A stretch of DNA of 64,000 nt, taken from assembly GCF_001571385.1 (NCBI RefSeq), contig NZ_BCNW01000001.1, positions 1,054,001-1,118,000 of the forward strand. Direction: 5' to 3'. Made by a program: the position numbers and the translations under genes. The stretch is from Methanofollis ethanolicus (GTDB taxonomy: Archaea > Halobacteriota > Methanomicrobia > Methanomicrobiales > Methanofollaceae). The notes below the pieces were generated by a model. That model was not told the origin of the DNA, did no database searches, and was given only the letters and a program-made list of their open reading frames with translations. Position 1 is the first letter of the stretch. Each line of letters starts with the position of its first letter. Positions 1-8,438 of this stretch are shown here, piece by piece.

Positions 1-279
1 GGAGACGATATAGAGGGAACCGCCCGGTCTGAGGATCCGTTCGGCCTCCCTGATCCAGCACTCGCTGAATGCCCCGTACTCCTCTTCCGGGATCTCGACA
101 TAGCCGTCCACCACGAACTCTTCGTCCCTGTTGTAGTGGCGGTCCATCCTGTCGCCATGGATGCCGTACGGCGGGTCGGTGATGATCAGGTCGACGGAAT
201 CCGTCTCAAGGTGCTCCGCGGCGCCGCGGACGCAGTCGCCGTTGTAGAAGAGGTTCCTGCCAATAGTGACCGATCTCAT
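1..279 (-). CDS. DNA methyltransferase (N4/N6 type), N-terminal part, runs off the window
   Basis: The first 93 codons of a minus-strand gene that continues beyond base 1. The protein opens with MRSVTIGRNLFYNGDC and then has DPPYGIHGD, the catalytic DPPY motif of amino-methyltransferases, at about residue 36, which suits the beta-type order with the catalytic motif first. It probably methylates adenine N6 or cytosine N4 in DNA, as part of a restriction-modification system or as an orphan enzyme. Which one cannot be decided because the target-recognition part and the next gene are outside the window. The ATG at 279 is the first start in frame. A TATA-like CGATAAAAAC lies about 80 bases upstream. 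Confidence 0.85.
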   Translation of the reverse strand, partial: MRSVTIGRNLFYNGDCVRGAAEHLETDSVDLIITDPPYGIHGDRMDRHYNRDEEFVVDGYVEIPEEEYGAFSECWIREAERILRPGGSLYIVS

Positions 280-847
280 GTCATCATGTCTGACCCGGCA
301 GTGTGTTTCTTTCCCTGTCCTGCCTCTAGTGATGTATTCCGGTCTCTGTTTTTGTTTTTATCGGTTGCCCTGTTACACAGGGAGGTCATCCCAAAACTGA
401 TCCGAACCCTCATTCACGCCGATGAAAGGATTCAGCCGATGAAAGGACTCACATTCGGTTCTGAAAAATTCTGTTCTGAATTCTGTTCTGGCGTCTTGTC
501 CGGGGGGTTTCACCCCCCGATCCCCCCATCATTGCGAGAGGGGGTGGAGGGCAATCTCCGTCATCAGGATCTCTTTTCCCTGACCCTATCCCGTTTCGGG
601 GGTCCGGGGGCGTCAGTCCCCCGGCAGAGAGGTCGGGGAAGGCGGTGGTTTCGCACTATGCTTCAGGGAATTCAGGAAGATACCGACCCGATCATGATAT
701 TTTCTCCCGATCCCTGCATGCAGAGATGGGGGGAATGAACGAGAGTTTTGGGATATGCTCAGGATATGCCGCCCCGGCAGGAGTGCGACAGGGCCCGGCC
801 CTCGCCTTCTCAGAAGGGCCGGGAAAAAAGTCGGGGACCTTTCTCCC
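280..847. repeat. Intergenic spacer with two GC-rich stem-loops
   Basis: No convincing gene is seen in these 568 bases. Two stem-loops stand out: 501-519 (arms CGGGGGG/CCCCCCG, five-base loop) and 604-624 (arms CCGGGGG/CCCCCGG, seven-base loop). They match the stem-loop family also found near 7.6, 42.9, 45.7 and 47.2 kb. This is the only copy lying between two tandem genes rather than between convergent ones. Reading frames on the plus strand here have arginine/proline-rich composition without domain features and are probably not translated. Confidence 0.6.
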
Positions 848-2194
848 CTATGCCGTGACGGTGATGTAGTCTTCCTTTATCTCCTGCCCGCGTGTGGCGT
901 TTTCGCCGTACACGGTGAGGTTGACGTCAAAGCTGCCCGGTCCGGTGTAGGCATGGGCAGGGTTCTGCTCTGTCGAGGTGTTGCCGTCGCCGAAGTCCCA
1001 GAGCCACGAGGAGATATTCACGACCGTGCTCAGGTCGGTAAACTGCACGGCCAGAGGGGCCGGTCCCGACGTCCTGTTTGCGGTGAAATCGACCGTCCCT
1101 GCGGGTTCGCTGACATTGATGAAGCCTTCCACCGATGTGTTCCAGGTGACGTTCTCCGCATCTGTCAGGGTGAGGGTGACGGTAAAGAGCCCTGGTTCAT
1201 GGTAGGTGTAGATCGGGTTCTGCCGTGTCGACATATAACCGTCTCCGAAGTCCCAGTACCACGAGGAGATGTTGTCCACCGTGCTCAGGTCGGTAAACCG
1301 GACTGTGAGCGGGGCCTCCCCTGCGGTGACGTCCGCGGAGAAGTTTACCGCCGACGAGGCATTTGTCGGGGTCACGTTGATCAATCCCTCTTTTGTTGCG
1401 GTCGATGTCTTGTTCTGTGCATCTGTCACTGTCAGGGAGACATTGTAGAGGCCTGCCCGGGTATAGGTGAACGCCGGGTTCTGCTCTGTCGAGGTGGCGC
1501 CGGCGGTTCCGAAGTCCCAGAACCATGAGGTGACGTCCCTGACCGTGCTCGTGTCGTTGAACTGCACGGTGAGCGGCGCCGGCCCGCTTGTTGGTTCTGC
1601 CGTAAAGTTCGCTGTGTCCTCCCCGGCGAGACGGATCGTCATGTCGACGGCAGTGGTTGCGCTCTCCACGGTCTGTTCGAAGGAGTCTGTCTGGGGTGCG
1701 TAGATGAGCCTGATCTCCTCGCCGTCGCGGAGCGATTTATATGTCGCGTTGTTTGTGATATAGGCTGTCGCGACGTCATAGAACCACCAGATTGTCGTTT
1801 CGTTGTCTTCCGCACTCACGGCGATGTCATTGACTTTGTTGACATAGAACCCCCACTCTGCCTCCCAGACTTCATACGAGAAGTTCCCTGCTTCTGCTGC
1901 GGCATCGAGTGCTCCGAGCGGGGTGTTGCGGCTGATCTCAACGTCGGTGTCGGTGTTGATCGGCCTGATCATGAAAGTCTCGTCAGGGTCGACTGTCACC
2001 GTCCCTTCCCAGACCGTGTTCACCTCGACCGCCGGCACGGCGACGGACGCCCGGGACTGCAGTGCGGTGTCGTCGCCTGCTCCCCCTGCGAGAGAGAGGT
2101 GGCTGATCTCTTCTGCGGCCAGCGCCCCTGCTGGTAGGGCCATGCACAGGACGAAGAGCAGGAGCATTCCGGTTATGCTGTGTGTACGCATCAT
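848..2194 (-). CDS. Secreted protein with DUF4430-like domain and three PKD domains
   Basis: 448 residues. A signal peptide (about residues 1-28, ending near GALAAEE) is followed by a DUF4430-like region (about 55-190, with WGFYVNKVND and WWFYDV) and three PKD repeats (about 195-445), each ending in the typical WDFG(D/T) core and a T/INV strand. There is no C-terminal membrane helix, so it is either released or held by the S-layer. PKD domains usually serve adhesion or spacing on methanogen surfaces. The ATGATG start at 2194/2191 has GGAG about 11 bases upstream; longer reading upstream lacks a signal peptide. A TATA-like element near 2372-2380 would give a leader of about 150 bases. Confidence 0.85.
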   Translation of the reverse strand: MMRTHSITGMLLLFVLCMALPAGALAAEEISHLSLAGGAGDDTALQSRASVAVPAVEVNTVWEGTVTVDPDETFMIRPINTDTDVEISRNTPLGALDAAAEAGNFSYEVWEAEWGFYVNKVNDIAVSAEDNETTIWWFYDVATAYITNNATYKSLRDGEEIRLIYAPQTDSFEQTVESATTAVDMTIRLAGEDTANFTAEPTSGPAPLTVQFNDTSTVRDVTSWFWDFGTAGATSTEQNPAFTYTRAGLYNVSLTVTDAQNKTSTATKEGLINVTPTNASSAVNFSADVTAGEAPLTVRFTDLSTVDNISSWYWDFGDGYMSTRQNPIYTYHEPGLFTVTLTLTDAENVTWNTSVEGFINVSEPAGTVDFTANRTSGPAPLAVQFTDLSTVVNISSWLWDFGDGNTSTEQNPAHAYTGPGSFDVNLTVYGENATRGQEIKEDYITVTA

Positions 2195-2596
2195 TCTCTT
2201 TGTCTCTCCATTTTTTTCCGGGTGGTGCGGCCTCGCCTCCGTGACAACCCTCGGGTCCGGCGGTGGCAGACGGCGACCTGCTCCGTGCAGGCATCTCCGT
2301 ACTCGGTTTCCCGGCCGATGGGCCATGGCCACATACCGCTGGATTTCGGGAAGTATGATGAAGTGACAGATATAATAATGCATTCATGTACGTGCCGGCC
2401 CTGCCGTCTGCTCCCTCAGGTGGCACCTGCCTGTCCTCCGGGGAAGAGAGGGAATTGGTCGTCATGACGAAAGGTGCCGTCGTGAAACCCGGCCAGGGAC
2501 GTGTCGAGGAACTGGTTGCCTGCCACCGACACCTGGGCGTCGTCACATCAAAATGTGCAGAAAAAGAAATTCGGGGATTGATACAATCCCCATCTA
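2195..2596. other. Intergenic region without a recognisable gene
   Basis: About 400 bases between the PKD protein start and tRNA-Phe. ATTATATCT on the minus strand near 2372-2380 is a candidate TATA box for the PKD protein. A short plus-strand frame from 2464 (MTKGAVVKPGQ...) has coding-like codon use but runs into the antisense of the tRNA and matches no family I know. I see no repeat of the stem-loop family here. Confidence 0.4.
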
Positions 2597-2670
2597 TGCC
2601 CCAGCCCGGATTTGAACCGGGGACAACCAGATCTTCAGTCTGGCGCTCTCCCAGTCTGAGCTACTAGGGC
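2597..2670 (-). tRNA. tRNA-Phe (GAA)
   Basis: Read on the minus strand, the 5' acceptor strand GCCCTAG pairs with CTGGGGC at the 3' end. The D-arm is GCTC...GAGC, the anticodon stem is CCAGA/TCTGG with loop CTGAAGA (anticodon GAA), and the T-arm is CCCGG-TTCAAAT-CCGGG. The discriminator base is A and CCA is not encoded. There is no intron. CATTTATTAACC about 30 bases upstream of the 5' end is a good TATA element. Confidence 0.96.
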
Positions 2671-2726
2671 GACCACTACATGTTGGTATTTCCGGTTAAT
2701 AAATGATGCGGTTGCCACCGCCGCCC

Positions 2727-2733
2727 TTTTTAT
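2727..2733 (+). promoter_or_regulatory. TATA box for a leaderless DHH gene
   Basis: TTTTTAT centred 28 bases before the ATG at 2758. At archaeal TATA-to-start-site spacing, transcription would begin at or next to the ATG, giving a leaderless mRNA. No strong Shine-Dalgarno sequence competes with this reading. Confidence 0.5.
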
Positions 2734-2757
2734 GCCTCTGCTCCCAGAATGTAGGTA

Positions 2758-3723
2758 ATGGTTAGCGTCATCGATGGCAGGAAGACCACAGACGAGGACA
2801 TTGTCGCCGCGGTCGAGGGGAGGAAGGCCGGGGTTCTTCACCTCACCCACAACGATCTCGACGCCGCCGGTGCCGACGCCGTCCTCAGGATGAAGTGCGG
2901 GAAGATCACGACGATCTTCTCGTCGGTCGGTCGGTATACCGCGATCCTCGCCCTCATTGCAGGCTGCAAGGGGCGGTTCGACGTCCTCTCGATCAGCGAC
3001 CTCGGGTACCAGAAGGGGGTCGAGGGTATCGTGAAGACGGCGGCAGGGAATGGCTGGAAGGTCGAGTGGCGCGATCATCACCGCTGGACCGCCGCCGAGA
3101 CCGCGCTCGTCGAACCGCACTGTTCCCTCCTCCACATCGACACGACGGTCTGCGCCACCGGCGTCGTCGCCCGGGATATCATGCCCGGCGACGGGACGGC
3201 CGCGGAGGTTGCCAGGGTCGTCTGCGACTATGACCTCTGGAAGAAGGAGGACCCGCGGTCAGACGTCCTCGGGCAGGTGACCCAGCGCCGCCAGCACCTC
3301 ACCTATGTGCGAAACCTCCTCATGCAGGGAAAGTTCACCGACCGCCGTGTGGCGGGGGTGTATGCCGAGATGAAAGCCGAGATGGACGCCGACATCCAGG
3401 CGAGCATCAGGGAAGCGAAGATCTACGGGAAAAAATACCGGATCGCCTTCGCCCCCCTCTACGGCTACCCGTCGGAGACGGCCCATGCGATCAGGGACGC
3501 ACTCGGCACCGACATCGAGGTGATCGTCTCCTCGAACGGCCGGTTCTCCATCAGGTCGGTCCCGCCGGTCAGCCACCTCATCGCCCGCGAGTTCGGCGGC
3601 GGCGGCCACCCGAATGCGGCCGGGGGAAACCTCCCCTTCACTCTCATCGACCGCTTTTTCTTCTGGCTCCTCAAGAAGAACCGTCGCTTCGACGACCTCG
3701 TCGCGGTTGCCGAAGTTATCTGA
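2758..3723 (+). CDS. DHH family phosphoesterase (DHH + DHHA1)
   Basis: 321 residues. The DHH part has THNDLDAAGADA (about 32-43) and WRDHHRW (about 103), the metal-binding histidines and aspartates of the family. The DHHA1 part ends in FGGGGHPNAAGG near residue 280. Such archaeal proteins are 3'-5' exonucleases, nanoRNA/pAp phosphatases or cyclic-dinucleotide phosphodiesterases; the sequence alone does not choose. It lacks RecJ-specific extra domains. Its 3' end overlaps the convergent gene at 3716-4498 by eight bases, so the two mRNAs are antisense at their ends. Confidence 0.9.
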   Translation: MVSVIDGRKTTDEDIVAAVEGRKAGVLHLTHNDLDAAGADAVLRMKCGKITTIFSSVGRYTAILALIAGCKGRFDVLSISDLGYQKGVEGIVKTAAGNGWKVEWRDHHRWTAAETALVEPHCSLLHIDTTVCATGVVARDIMPGDGTAAEVARVVCDYDLWKKEDPRSDVLGQVTQRRQHLTYVRNLLMQGKFTDRRVAGVYAEMKAEMDADIQASIREAKIYGKKYRIAFAPLYGYPSETAHAIRDALGTDIEVIVSSNGRFSIRSVPPVSHLIAREFGGGGHPNAAGGNLPFTLIDRFFFWLLKKNRRFDDLVAVAEVI

Positions 3724-4498
3724 GGATATAGGCCTCCTCACGGAGGGCCTTCCACCTTTCCTCCTCTCCCTCCTCTGTATAGCCCGCGGCCGCGATCTCG
3801 TCGGCGTCGAAGTGGCCCGCGGCCGCCATCAGGTCTTCGTGGGCCGGGTGGAGGAGGGCGAGTTCGCGGACCTCGTACTCGTCGGCAAGACGCCCGGCCT
3901 CGCCGATCCCGGCCGGGTCGGTGATCAGCGTTGTCTGGTGTTCGAGGAGCGCCTGGAGGTGGCCGATATCCCTCTTCAACGGGAAGAAGCAGGCTTTCTT
4001 CCCTGCGAGTTCTTCCAGTTCGATCTCTCCGGCCTCCTCCGCGATGAGGACGTGGCCGCCCGCGCCCGCGTCCCGCATCTCCCGCATCAGGCGGCCGAAG
4101 GCATCGACGACCTCCTCCGTCATCTCGTCGTCGTCGCCATAATACGCGTCCGTGAACTTGAAGAGGGACGGCGCCGGCAGGGCGAACCAGAGACCCTTCT
4201 GTCGCCGGGCAAGCATCCTGACATCCACGACCGCTTCCTCCGCCCGGACGCCGACCTCGCCGGTCACCGCCGTACCCTCGATGCCCTCAAGGCATCCGAG
4301 CACGCGCTGCGCATAGAAGCGCCCGCCCGCGCAGGAGATGTCCACGCCCTGCTGGAGGCCGAAAGAGCGCTCTATCTGATAGGCCGTGAGGTCACCGCCT
4401 ATCCCCCGCCTCTCCTCTATCCAGGGAGCGAGTTCGTCGACCGCCGGCGTCCCGACCTCAGCCCCGAATGAGCGTGTCCTGACAGCAATCCGCTTCAT
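3716..4498 (-). CDS. Conserved-looking protein of unknown function
   Basis: 260 residues, soluble, acidic, alpha/beta in composition, with no signal peptide or membrane helix. I do not recognise a family. The N-terminus (MKRIAVRTRSFGAEVGTP) and segments such as DLTAYQIERSF and FFPLKRDIGHLQALLEHQ look well-formed. Codon use matches the neighbours, so it is a real gene. It is convergent with the DHH gene (eight-base overlap) and divergent from the acetyltransferase gene across a 54-base gap. The ATG at 4498 sits 27 bases from the centre of the shared TATA box at 4520-4530, which supports a leaderless start there rather than any start further upstream. Confidence 0.75.
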   Translation of the reverse strand: MKRIAVRTRSFGAEVGTPAVDELAPWIEERRGIGGDLTAYQIERSFGLQQGVDISCAGGRFYAQRVLGCLEGIEGTAVTGEVGVRAEEAVVDVRMLARRQKGLWFALPAPSLFKFTDAYYGDDDEMTEEVVDAFGRLMREMRDAGAGGHVLIAEEAGEIELEELAGKKACFFPLKRDIGHLQALLEHQTTLITDPAGIGEAGRLADEYEVRELALLHPAHEDLMAAAGHFDADEIAAAGYTEEGEEERWKALREEAYILR

Positions 4499-4519
4499 CG
4501 GATAGTGAATCGCCCTCCT

Positions 4520-4530
4520 CCCATATAGGG
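4520..4530. promoter_or_regulatory. Symmetric TATA box shared by two divergent genes
   Basis: CCCATATAGGG reads CCCTATATGGG on the other strand. Its centre (4525) is 27 bases from the minus-strand ATG at 4498 and 28 bases from the plus-strand GTG at 4553. One TBP-binding site could therefore serve both genes, each with an almost leaderless transcript. Confidence 0.5.
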
Positions 4531-4552
4531 ATGATCGAAAGGAAAGGCAGAT

Positions 4553-5419
4553 GTGCCGGTGCGGCAAGGGATCTCCATGGATAGCAGGCTCTCTGTCAGG
4601 CAGATGGAGCGAAAAGACGTCGACTTCGCCATCGCCCTCGCGCGGGATGAAGGCTGGAACCCCGGCCTCCATGACGCCGACGCCTTCTATGCCCAGGACC
4701 CGGCAGGTTTTTTTATCGGTGAGGCTGAGGACGAACCTATCGCCTGCTCCTCGATGGTGCGGTACGGCGACCGCTTCGCCTTCTTCGGCCTTCTCATCGT
4801 CAGGCCGGACGCCAGAGGGCGGGGGTACGGCCTTGCTGTCACAAAGGCCGCACTCGCCCATGCGGGAGACCGGACGATCGGCGGCGACGGCGTCCTTGCG
4901 ATGCAACAGAAGTACCACGACCACCTCGGCTTCGACGTCATATACCGGAATATCAGGTACAGGGGGACGGGAGGCGGCACAATGCCCGACGGCCTGGTGC
5001 CTGCGTCCGCGTTTTCCTTCACTGACCTCGTTGCCTACGATGCCAGCATCTTCTCCGCGGCACGGCCGAAATTCCTCGCGCCCTGGCTTTCGCAAGAGGG
5101 CGCGACCGCACTCGCTCTCTCTGGCCGCGACGGCATCGCCGGGTACGGCGTGATACGGCCCTGCTTTGAGGGCTACAAGATCGGCCCCCTCTTTGCCGAC
5201 ACTCCCGCCGCCGCGGAGGCTCTGCTCGACGGCCTGCTGGCTTCGGTCCCGGACGCCCCCGTCTTCTTCGATGTCCCCGAACCGAACCCTGTCGCCGTCT
5301 CCCTCGCGAGGGTGCGCGGCATGGTGCAGGTCTTCGAGACCACGAGGATCTACCGCGGCACCCCGCCATCCGTACCTCTTGACCGGGTCTACGGCGTCAC
5401 GACCTTCGAGCTCGGGTGA
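4553..5419 (+). CDS. GNAT family N-acetyltransferase with C-terminal acetyltransferase-like domain
   Basis: 288 residues from a GTG start. The first half is a GNAT fold. Acetyl-CoA is bound around RPDARGRGYG (about 84-93), followed by LAVTKAAL and the YHDHLGF segment. The second half (about 155-280) resembles the YitI/DUF1248-type C-terminal domain that often follows this GNAT. The substrate is unknown. The GTG at 4553 has AGGAAAGG upstream and is also 28 bases from the TATA centre. The ATG at 4577 (MDSRLSV) is a possible shorter start. Confidence 0.88.
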   Translation: MPVRQGISMDSRLSVRQMERKDVDFAIALARDEGWNPGLHDADAFYAQDPAGFFIGEAEDEPIACSSMVRYGDRFAFFGLLIVRPDARGRGYGLAVTKAALAHAGDRTIGGDGVLAMQQKYHDHLGFDVIYRNIRYRGTGGGTMPDGLVPASAFSFTDLVAYDASIFSAARPKFLAPWLSQEGATALALSGRDGIAGYGVIRPCFEGYKIGPLFADTPAAAEALLDGLLASVPDAPVFFDVPEPNPVAVSLARVRGMVQVFETTRIYRGTPPSVPLDRVYGVTTFELG

Positions 5420-5463
5420 ATCGCCCATGAACTCTTTTTCCGGCGGAGTTCACGGCGAGCCCA

Positions 5464-5472
5464 TTTAAATAA
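5464..5472 (+). promoter_or_regulatory. TATA box of metG
   Basis: TTTAAATAA, about 38 bases before the metG ATG at 5506. It predicts a start site near 5494 and a short leader that includes the Shine-Dalgarno AGAGG (just before 5506). Confidence 0.5.
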
Positions 5473-5505
5473 TCTATGTATATCTTCACCACCAAGAGGA
5501 TACAG

Positions 5506-7506
5506 ATGAGTGGCAAACCGTTGCTGGTGACATGCGGGCTTCCCTACACGAATGGCCCCTGTCATCTCGGGCATCTGCGGACCTATGTCCCTGCCGACTT
5601 CTATGTGCGATACCTCAGGCGGTGCGGGGAGGACGTGGTCTTCATCTGCGGGTCTGACAACCATGGAACGCCGATCGTGATCAGCGCCGAGCAGGAGGGT
5701 GCGACCCCCCGCGTCCTGGCCGAGCGCTACCACGCGCACTTCGACGAGACCTTCAAGCGCATGGAGATCTCCTTCGACCACTTCGGCATGACAGACGACG
5801 CAGCCAACCACCGCCGCGCCCAATCGATGGTGCAGGCCCTGATCGACAACGGCTATGTCTACTCGCAGACGATCCAGCAGAGTTTCTGCACGAAGTGCAA
5901 CCGTTTCCTCCCTGACAGGTACGTGGAAGGTATCTGCCCGTACTGCGGGGCGAGTGCGCGGGGCGACGAGTGCGACCGCGGCTGCGGCCGCCACCTGGAA
6001 CCCGGCGAGATCAAGAACCCGGTCTGCAAGGTCTGCGGGTCGCCCGCGGAGATGCGTGAACAGGAGCACTTCTTCTTCAAACTCGGCGAGTTCAAGGACT
6101 TCCTCCTCACCTATCTGGATGGCCTCTCCGGCACCTCGAATGCCCGCAACTATGCGATCGGGTGGGTGAAGGACGAACTCCATGACTGGTGCATCACCCG
6201 GACCCTGGACTGGGGCGTGAAGTTCCCTGGCCGGAACGACCTGGTGGTCTATGTCTGGGTGGACGCTCCCATCGGCTACATCTCCTTCACCGAGGAGTGG
6301 GCGGCGAAGACGGGGAACGACTGGAAGTGCTACTGGTGCGGCGAGGGCGAGGTCACTCACTTCATCGGGAGCGACATCATCTACCATCACTGCATCTTCT
6401 GGCCCGCCCTCCTCCACGGCGCGGGCTACGGGACGCCCCATGCCGTCGTTGCCTCGGGCATGGTGAAGTTCGAGGACCAGAAGTTCTCGAAGTCTCGCGG
6501 CTATGTCGTCTGGACGAACGATGACTACCTGGACCAGGGCCTCCCGGCCGATTACCTTCGCTACTACCTCCTCTCGTACACGAGCCACACGAAGGAACTG
6601 AACTTCTCCTGGCGGATCTTCCAGGAGCGGGTGAACTCCGAGATCGTCAACACTCTCGGGAACTTCTTCTACCGCACCCTCCACTTCGCCCACAAGTTCT
6701 TCGGCGGCGTCCCGCCCGGCCAGGCCGACCCCGAGGTTCTCTCCGAGATCGGGCGCTGCCTGGAGGGGCTGGACGTCTCGGTGCGGGAGTACGAGTTCAA
6801 GAACGCGGTGGACTCGATGATGGCGCTCGCCGCCTACGGGAACACGTACATCCAGAACAACGCCCCCTGGAAATTGGTCAAGACCGACCGCGCCGCCGCG
6901 GAGCAGGTGATCATCAACTGCCTCCAGATCGCCCGCGCCCTCGCCCTCATCATCGAACCGGTCATGCCCGACGCCGCGGGGCGTGCCTGGGCGATGCTCG
7001 GCTATGCTGACAATGTCTCGGCCCACCGGGTCGACGAAGCGCTCGAACTGGTGCAGAGCGGACCCCTGCCGGCACCCGAACCCCTCTTTGCAAAGATCGA
7101 GGACGATAAGGTGGCTGAACTGGAAAAAATTCTGGAAAAACGCGTGAGTGAAGCACGGATGAAAGAAATGAAAGCAGCAGAAGAGACCTCTGAGATCTCC
7201 ATCGACGATTTTGCGGCGATGGACCTCCGGGTCGCCCGCGTCGTCAGCGCGGAAGCGGTGAAGGGTTCGAAGAAACTGCTGAGGATCATGGTCGACCTCG
7301 GCGACGAGCAGAGGCAGGTCGTCTCCGGCATCGCCACGTTCTACTCCCCCGAAGAACTCGTCGGGAAGAGCGTCGTCATGATTGTGAACCTGAAGCCCGC
7401 GAAGATCTTCGGGATCGAGAGCCAGGGCATGATCCTTGCGGCGGGCGACGCGGCCTCCCTCCTCATGCCCCTGCGCGATGTCGCGCCCGGCACGAAGATC
7501 CGATAA
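5506..7506 (+). CDS. metG: Methionyl-tRNA synthetase
   Basis: 666 residues; charges tRNA-Met in the cytoplasm. It has the class I HIGH motif as HLGH (20-23) and KMSKS as KFSKS (326-330). A long zinc-binding insert with paired CxxC motifs lies at about 128-185. The catalytic and anticodon-binding parts are followed by a fused EMAPII/Arc1p-like tRNA-binding domain (about 565-666, starting at [14 protein letters not shown]). In some archaea that domain is a separate protein. The ATG at 5506 is chosen over an in-frame ATG 30 bases upstream because AGAGG precedes it and the enzyme's core begins there. T7 follows the stop codon. Confidence 0.97.
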   Translation: MSGKPLLVTCGLPYTNGPCHLGHLRTYVPADFYVRYLRRCGEDVVFICGSDNHGTPIVISAEQEGATPRVLAERYHAHFDETFKRMEISFDHFGMTDDAANHRRAQSMVQALIDNGYVYSQTIQQSFCTKCNRFLPDRYVEGICPYCGASARGDECDRGCGRHLEPGEIKNPVCKVCGSPAEMREQEHFFFKLGEFKDFLLTYLDGLSGTSNARNYAIGWVKDELHDWCITRTLDWGVKFPGRNDLVVYVWVDAPIGYISFTEEWAAKTGNDWKCYWCGEGEVTHFIGSDIIYHHCIFWPALLHGAGYGTPHAVVASGMVKFEDQKFSKSRGYVVWTNDDYLDQGLPADYLRYYLLSYTSHTKELNFSWRIFQERVNSEIVNTLGNFFYRTLHFAHKFFGGVPPGQADPEVLSEIGRCLEGLDVSVREYEFKNAVDSMMALAAYGNTYIQNNAPWKLVKTDRAAAEQVIINCLQIARALALIIEPVMPDAAGRAWAMLGYADNVSAHRVDEALELVQSGPLPAPEPLFAKIEDDKVAELEKILEKRVSEARMKEMKAAEETSEISIDDFAAMDLRVARVVSAEAVKGSKKLLRIMVDLGDEQRQVVSGIATFYSPEELVGKSVVMIVNLKPAKIFGIESQGMILAAGDAASLLMPLRDVAPGTKIR

Positions 7507-7510
7507 ACTC

Positions 7511-7517
7511 TTTTTTT
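7511..7517 (+). terminator. Oligo-T terminator of metG
   Basis: Seven consecutive T on the plus strand four bases after the metG stop codon. Archaeal RNA polymerase terminates at such T tracts. It directly abuts the left end of the repeat element at 7518-7810. Confidence 0.55.
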
Positions 7518-7810
7518 GGCTCTGTAGAAACCCTCATACTTCGGCCGATGTAACCCCGATCCTATGAAGAGGTATACAGATCCACTGCCTTCCCCACGAT
7601 CTAGCCGGGGGACTTTTGCCCCCGGACCCCCGCTCAGGATTGGACCTCAAAGGGGCAAACGTGCATTTTGAAAAGGGGACTGCCCTCCACCCCCTATCCC
7701 AGTGGCAGGGGGATCGGGGGGCGGCAGCCCCCCGGACCAAGCACATCTGAATAGAATTTTTCTCCCTATCGCTTCAGGAAGTACTTTCCCATGAGGGTTT
7801 CTACAGAGCC
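7518..7810. repeat. 293-bp element bounded by a perfect 20-bp inverted repeat
   Basis: The left end GGCTCTGTAGAAACCCTCAT (7518-7537) is the exact reverse complement of the right end at 7791-7810. Inside are two stem-loops, 7605-7625 (CCGGGGG/CCCCCGG) and 7715-7734 (CGGGGGGC/GCCCCCCG). A 20-mer at 7624-7643 recurs identically at 47193-47212. No open frame long enough for a transposase is inside. The structure resembles a non-autonomous MITE-like element lying between the convergent genes metG and the 148-residue protein. No clear target-site duplication is visible. Confidence 0.65.
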
Positions 7811-7820
7811 CTTCCTCCCT

Positions 7821-8267
7821 TCATTCCTCGACCCGCACCCTTACCCTGACCGTGCCGGCCCCGTCGTTGATCCCGACCTCCCAGATGCCCGCGGAGGGGA
7901 AGGGTTCGACGGTGTCGAGGTAGTCGCCGGAGAAGACCATCCCCGGTTCATTGGTGATCCAGTATTCCGGGGTGTCGGCGCGGCCTGTGCCGTACCTGAA
8001 GAGGTACCAGGTGGTGTTCCGGCCGCCCGCGGTGGGCCGGAGGACGCCTCTGCCGACCGTGTGGCCGACGCCCTCGGGGTCGGTGAGAGTGACATCCACG
8101 GCGCAGATCCCCTCGATCACGATCACTGTCCCGTTCCCCGCGCAGACTGTTTCAGCCCGTGGGATATGCGGGTCATGGGAGGGGGCCGTTACGATCAGGG
8201 GGTATGCGACGAGAACGACGGCTGTAACAAAGACCAGAAGAAGGGCGATTGGCCGCGTGAATGTCAC
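7821..8267 (-). CDS. Hypothetical membrane-anchored or secreted protein
   Basis: 148 residues: one N-terminal hydrophobic helix (about 7-26) followed by a small extracellular beta-rich domain with TDPEGVGHTV, WYLFRYGTG and WEVGINDGAGTVRV strands. I recognise no family; it resembles small Ig-like domains of methanogen envelope proteins. It starts with GTG at 8267, 27 bases from the centre of the TATA-like ACATATATTC (about 8289-8298), which suits a leaderless mRNA. It lies just downstream of tRNA-Arg on the same strand. Confidence 0.65.
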   Translation of the reverse strand: MTFTRPIALLLVFVTAVVLVAYPLIVTAPSHDPHIPRAETVCAGNGTVIVIEGICAVDVTLTDPEGVGHTVGRGVLRPTAGGRNTTWYLFRYGTGRADTPEYWITNEPGMVFSGDYLDTVEPFPSAGIWEVGINDGAGTVRVRVRVEE

Positions 8268-8311
8268 ACAGATGCTTCACGCTCCGGGAATATATGTTTT
8301 GTAGAAATGAG

Positions 8312-8386
8312 CGGGCCTGGAGGGATTCGAACCCCCGGCATCCGGGTTAGAAGCCCGGCGCTATGTCCTGGCTAAGCCACAGGCCC
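8312..8386 (-). tRNA. tRNA-Arg (TCT)
   Basis: Minus strand. Acceptor GGGCCTG pairs with CAGGCCC, with discriminator G. The anticodon stem CCGGG/CCCGG encloses loop CTTCTAA (anticodon TCT). The T-arm is GGGGG-TTCGAAT-CCCTC with one G-U pair. No intron and no encoded CCA. A weak TATA (TTCTTAAC) lies about 32 bases upstream. Confidence 0.95.
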
Positions 8387-8438
8387 CTGTGACCACTAGA
8401 GTTTGCTCTCTGGAGTTAAGAAAGTTATGAAGGAGGGA

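Noticed and set aside
3716-5428. A single long minus-strand frame of 570 codons
   Set aside because: Only the part up to 4498 has sensible composition and a promoter. The rest is the antisense of the acetyltransferase gene.
5389-7026. Long minus-strand frame opposite metG
   Set aside because: It mirrors metG codon structure, is Val/Asp/Gly-rich without motifs, and metG is certain.
7518-7810. Complete insertion sequence with transposase
   Set aside because: The ends look transposon-like, but the interior has no transposase-sized frame and no catalytic motif. It is kept only as a repeat element.
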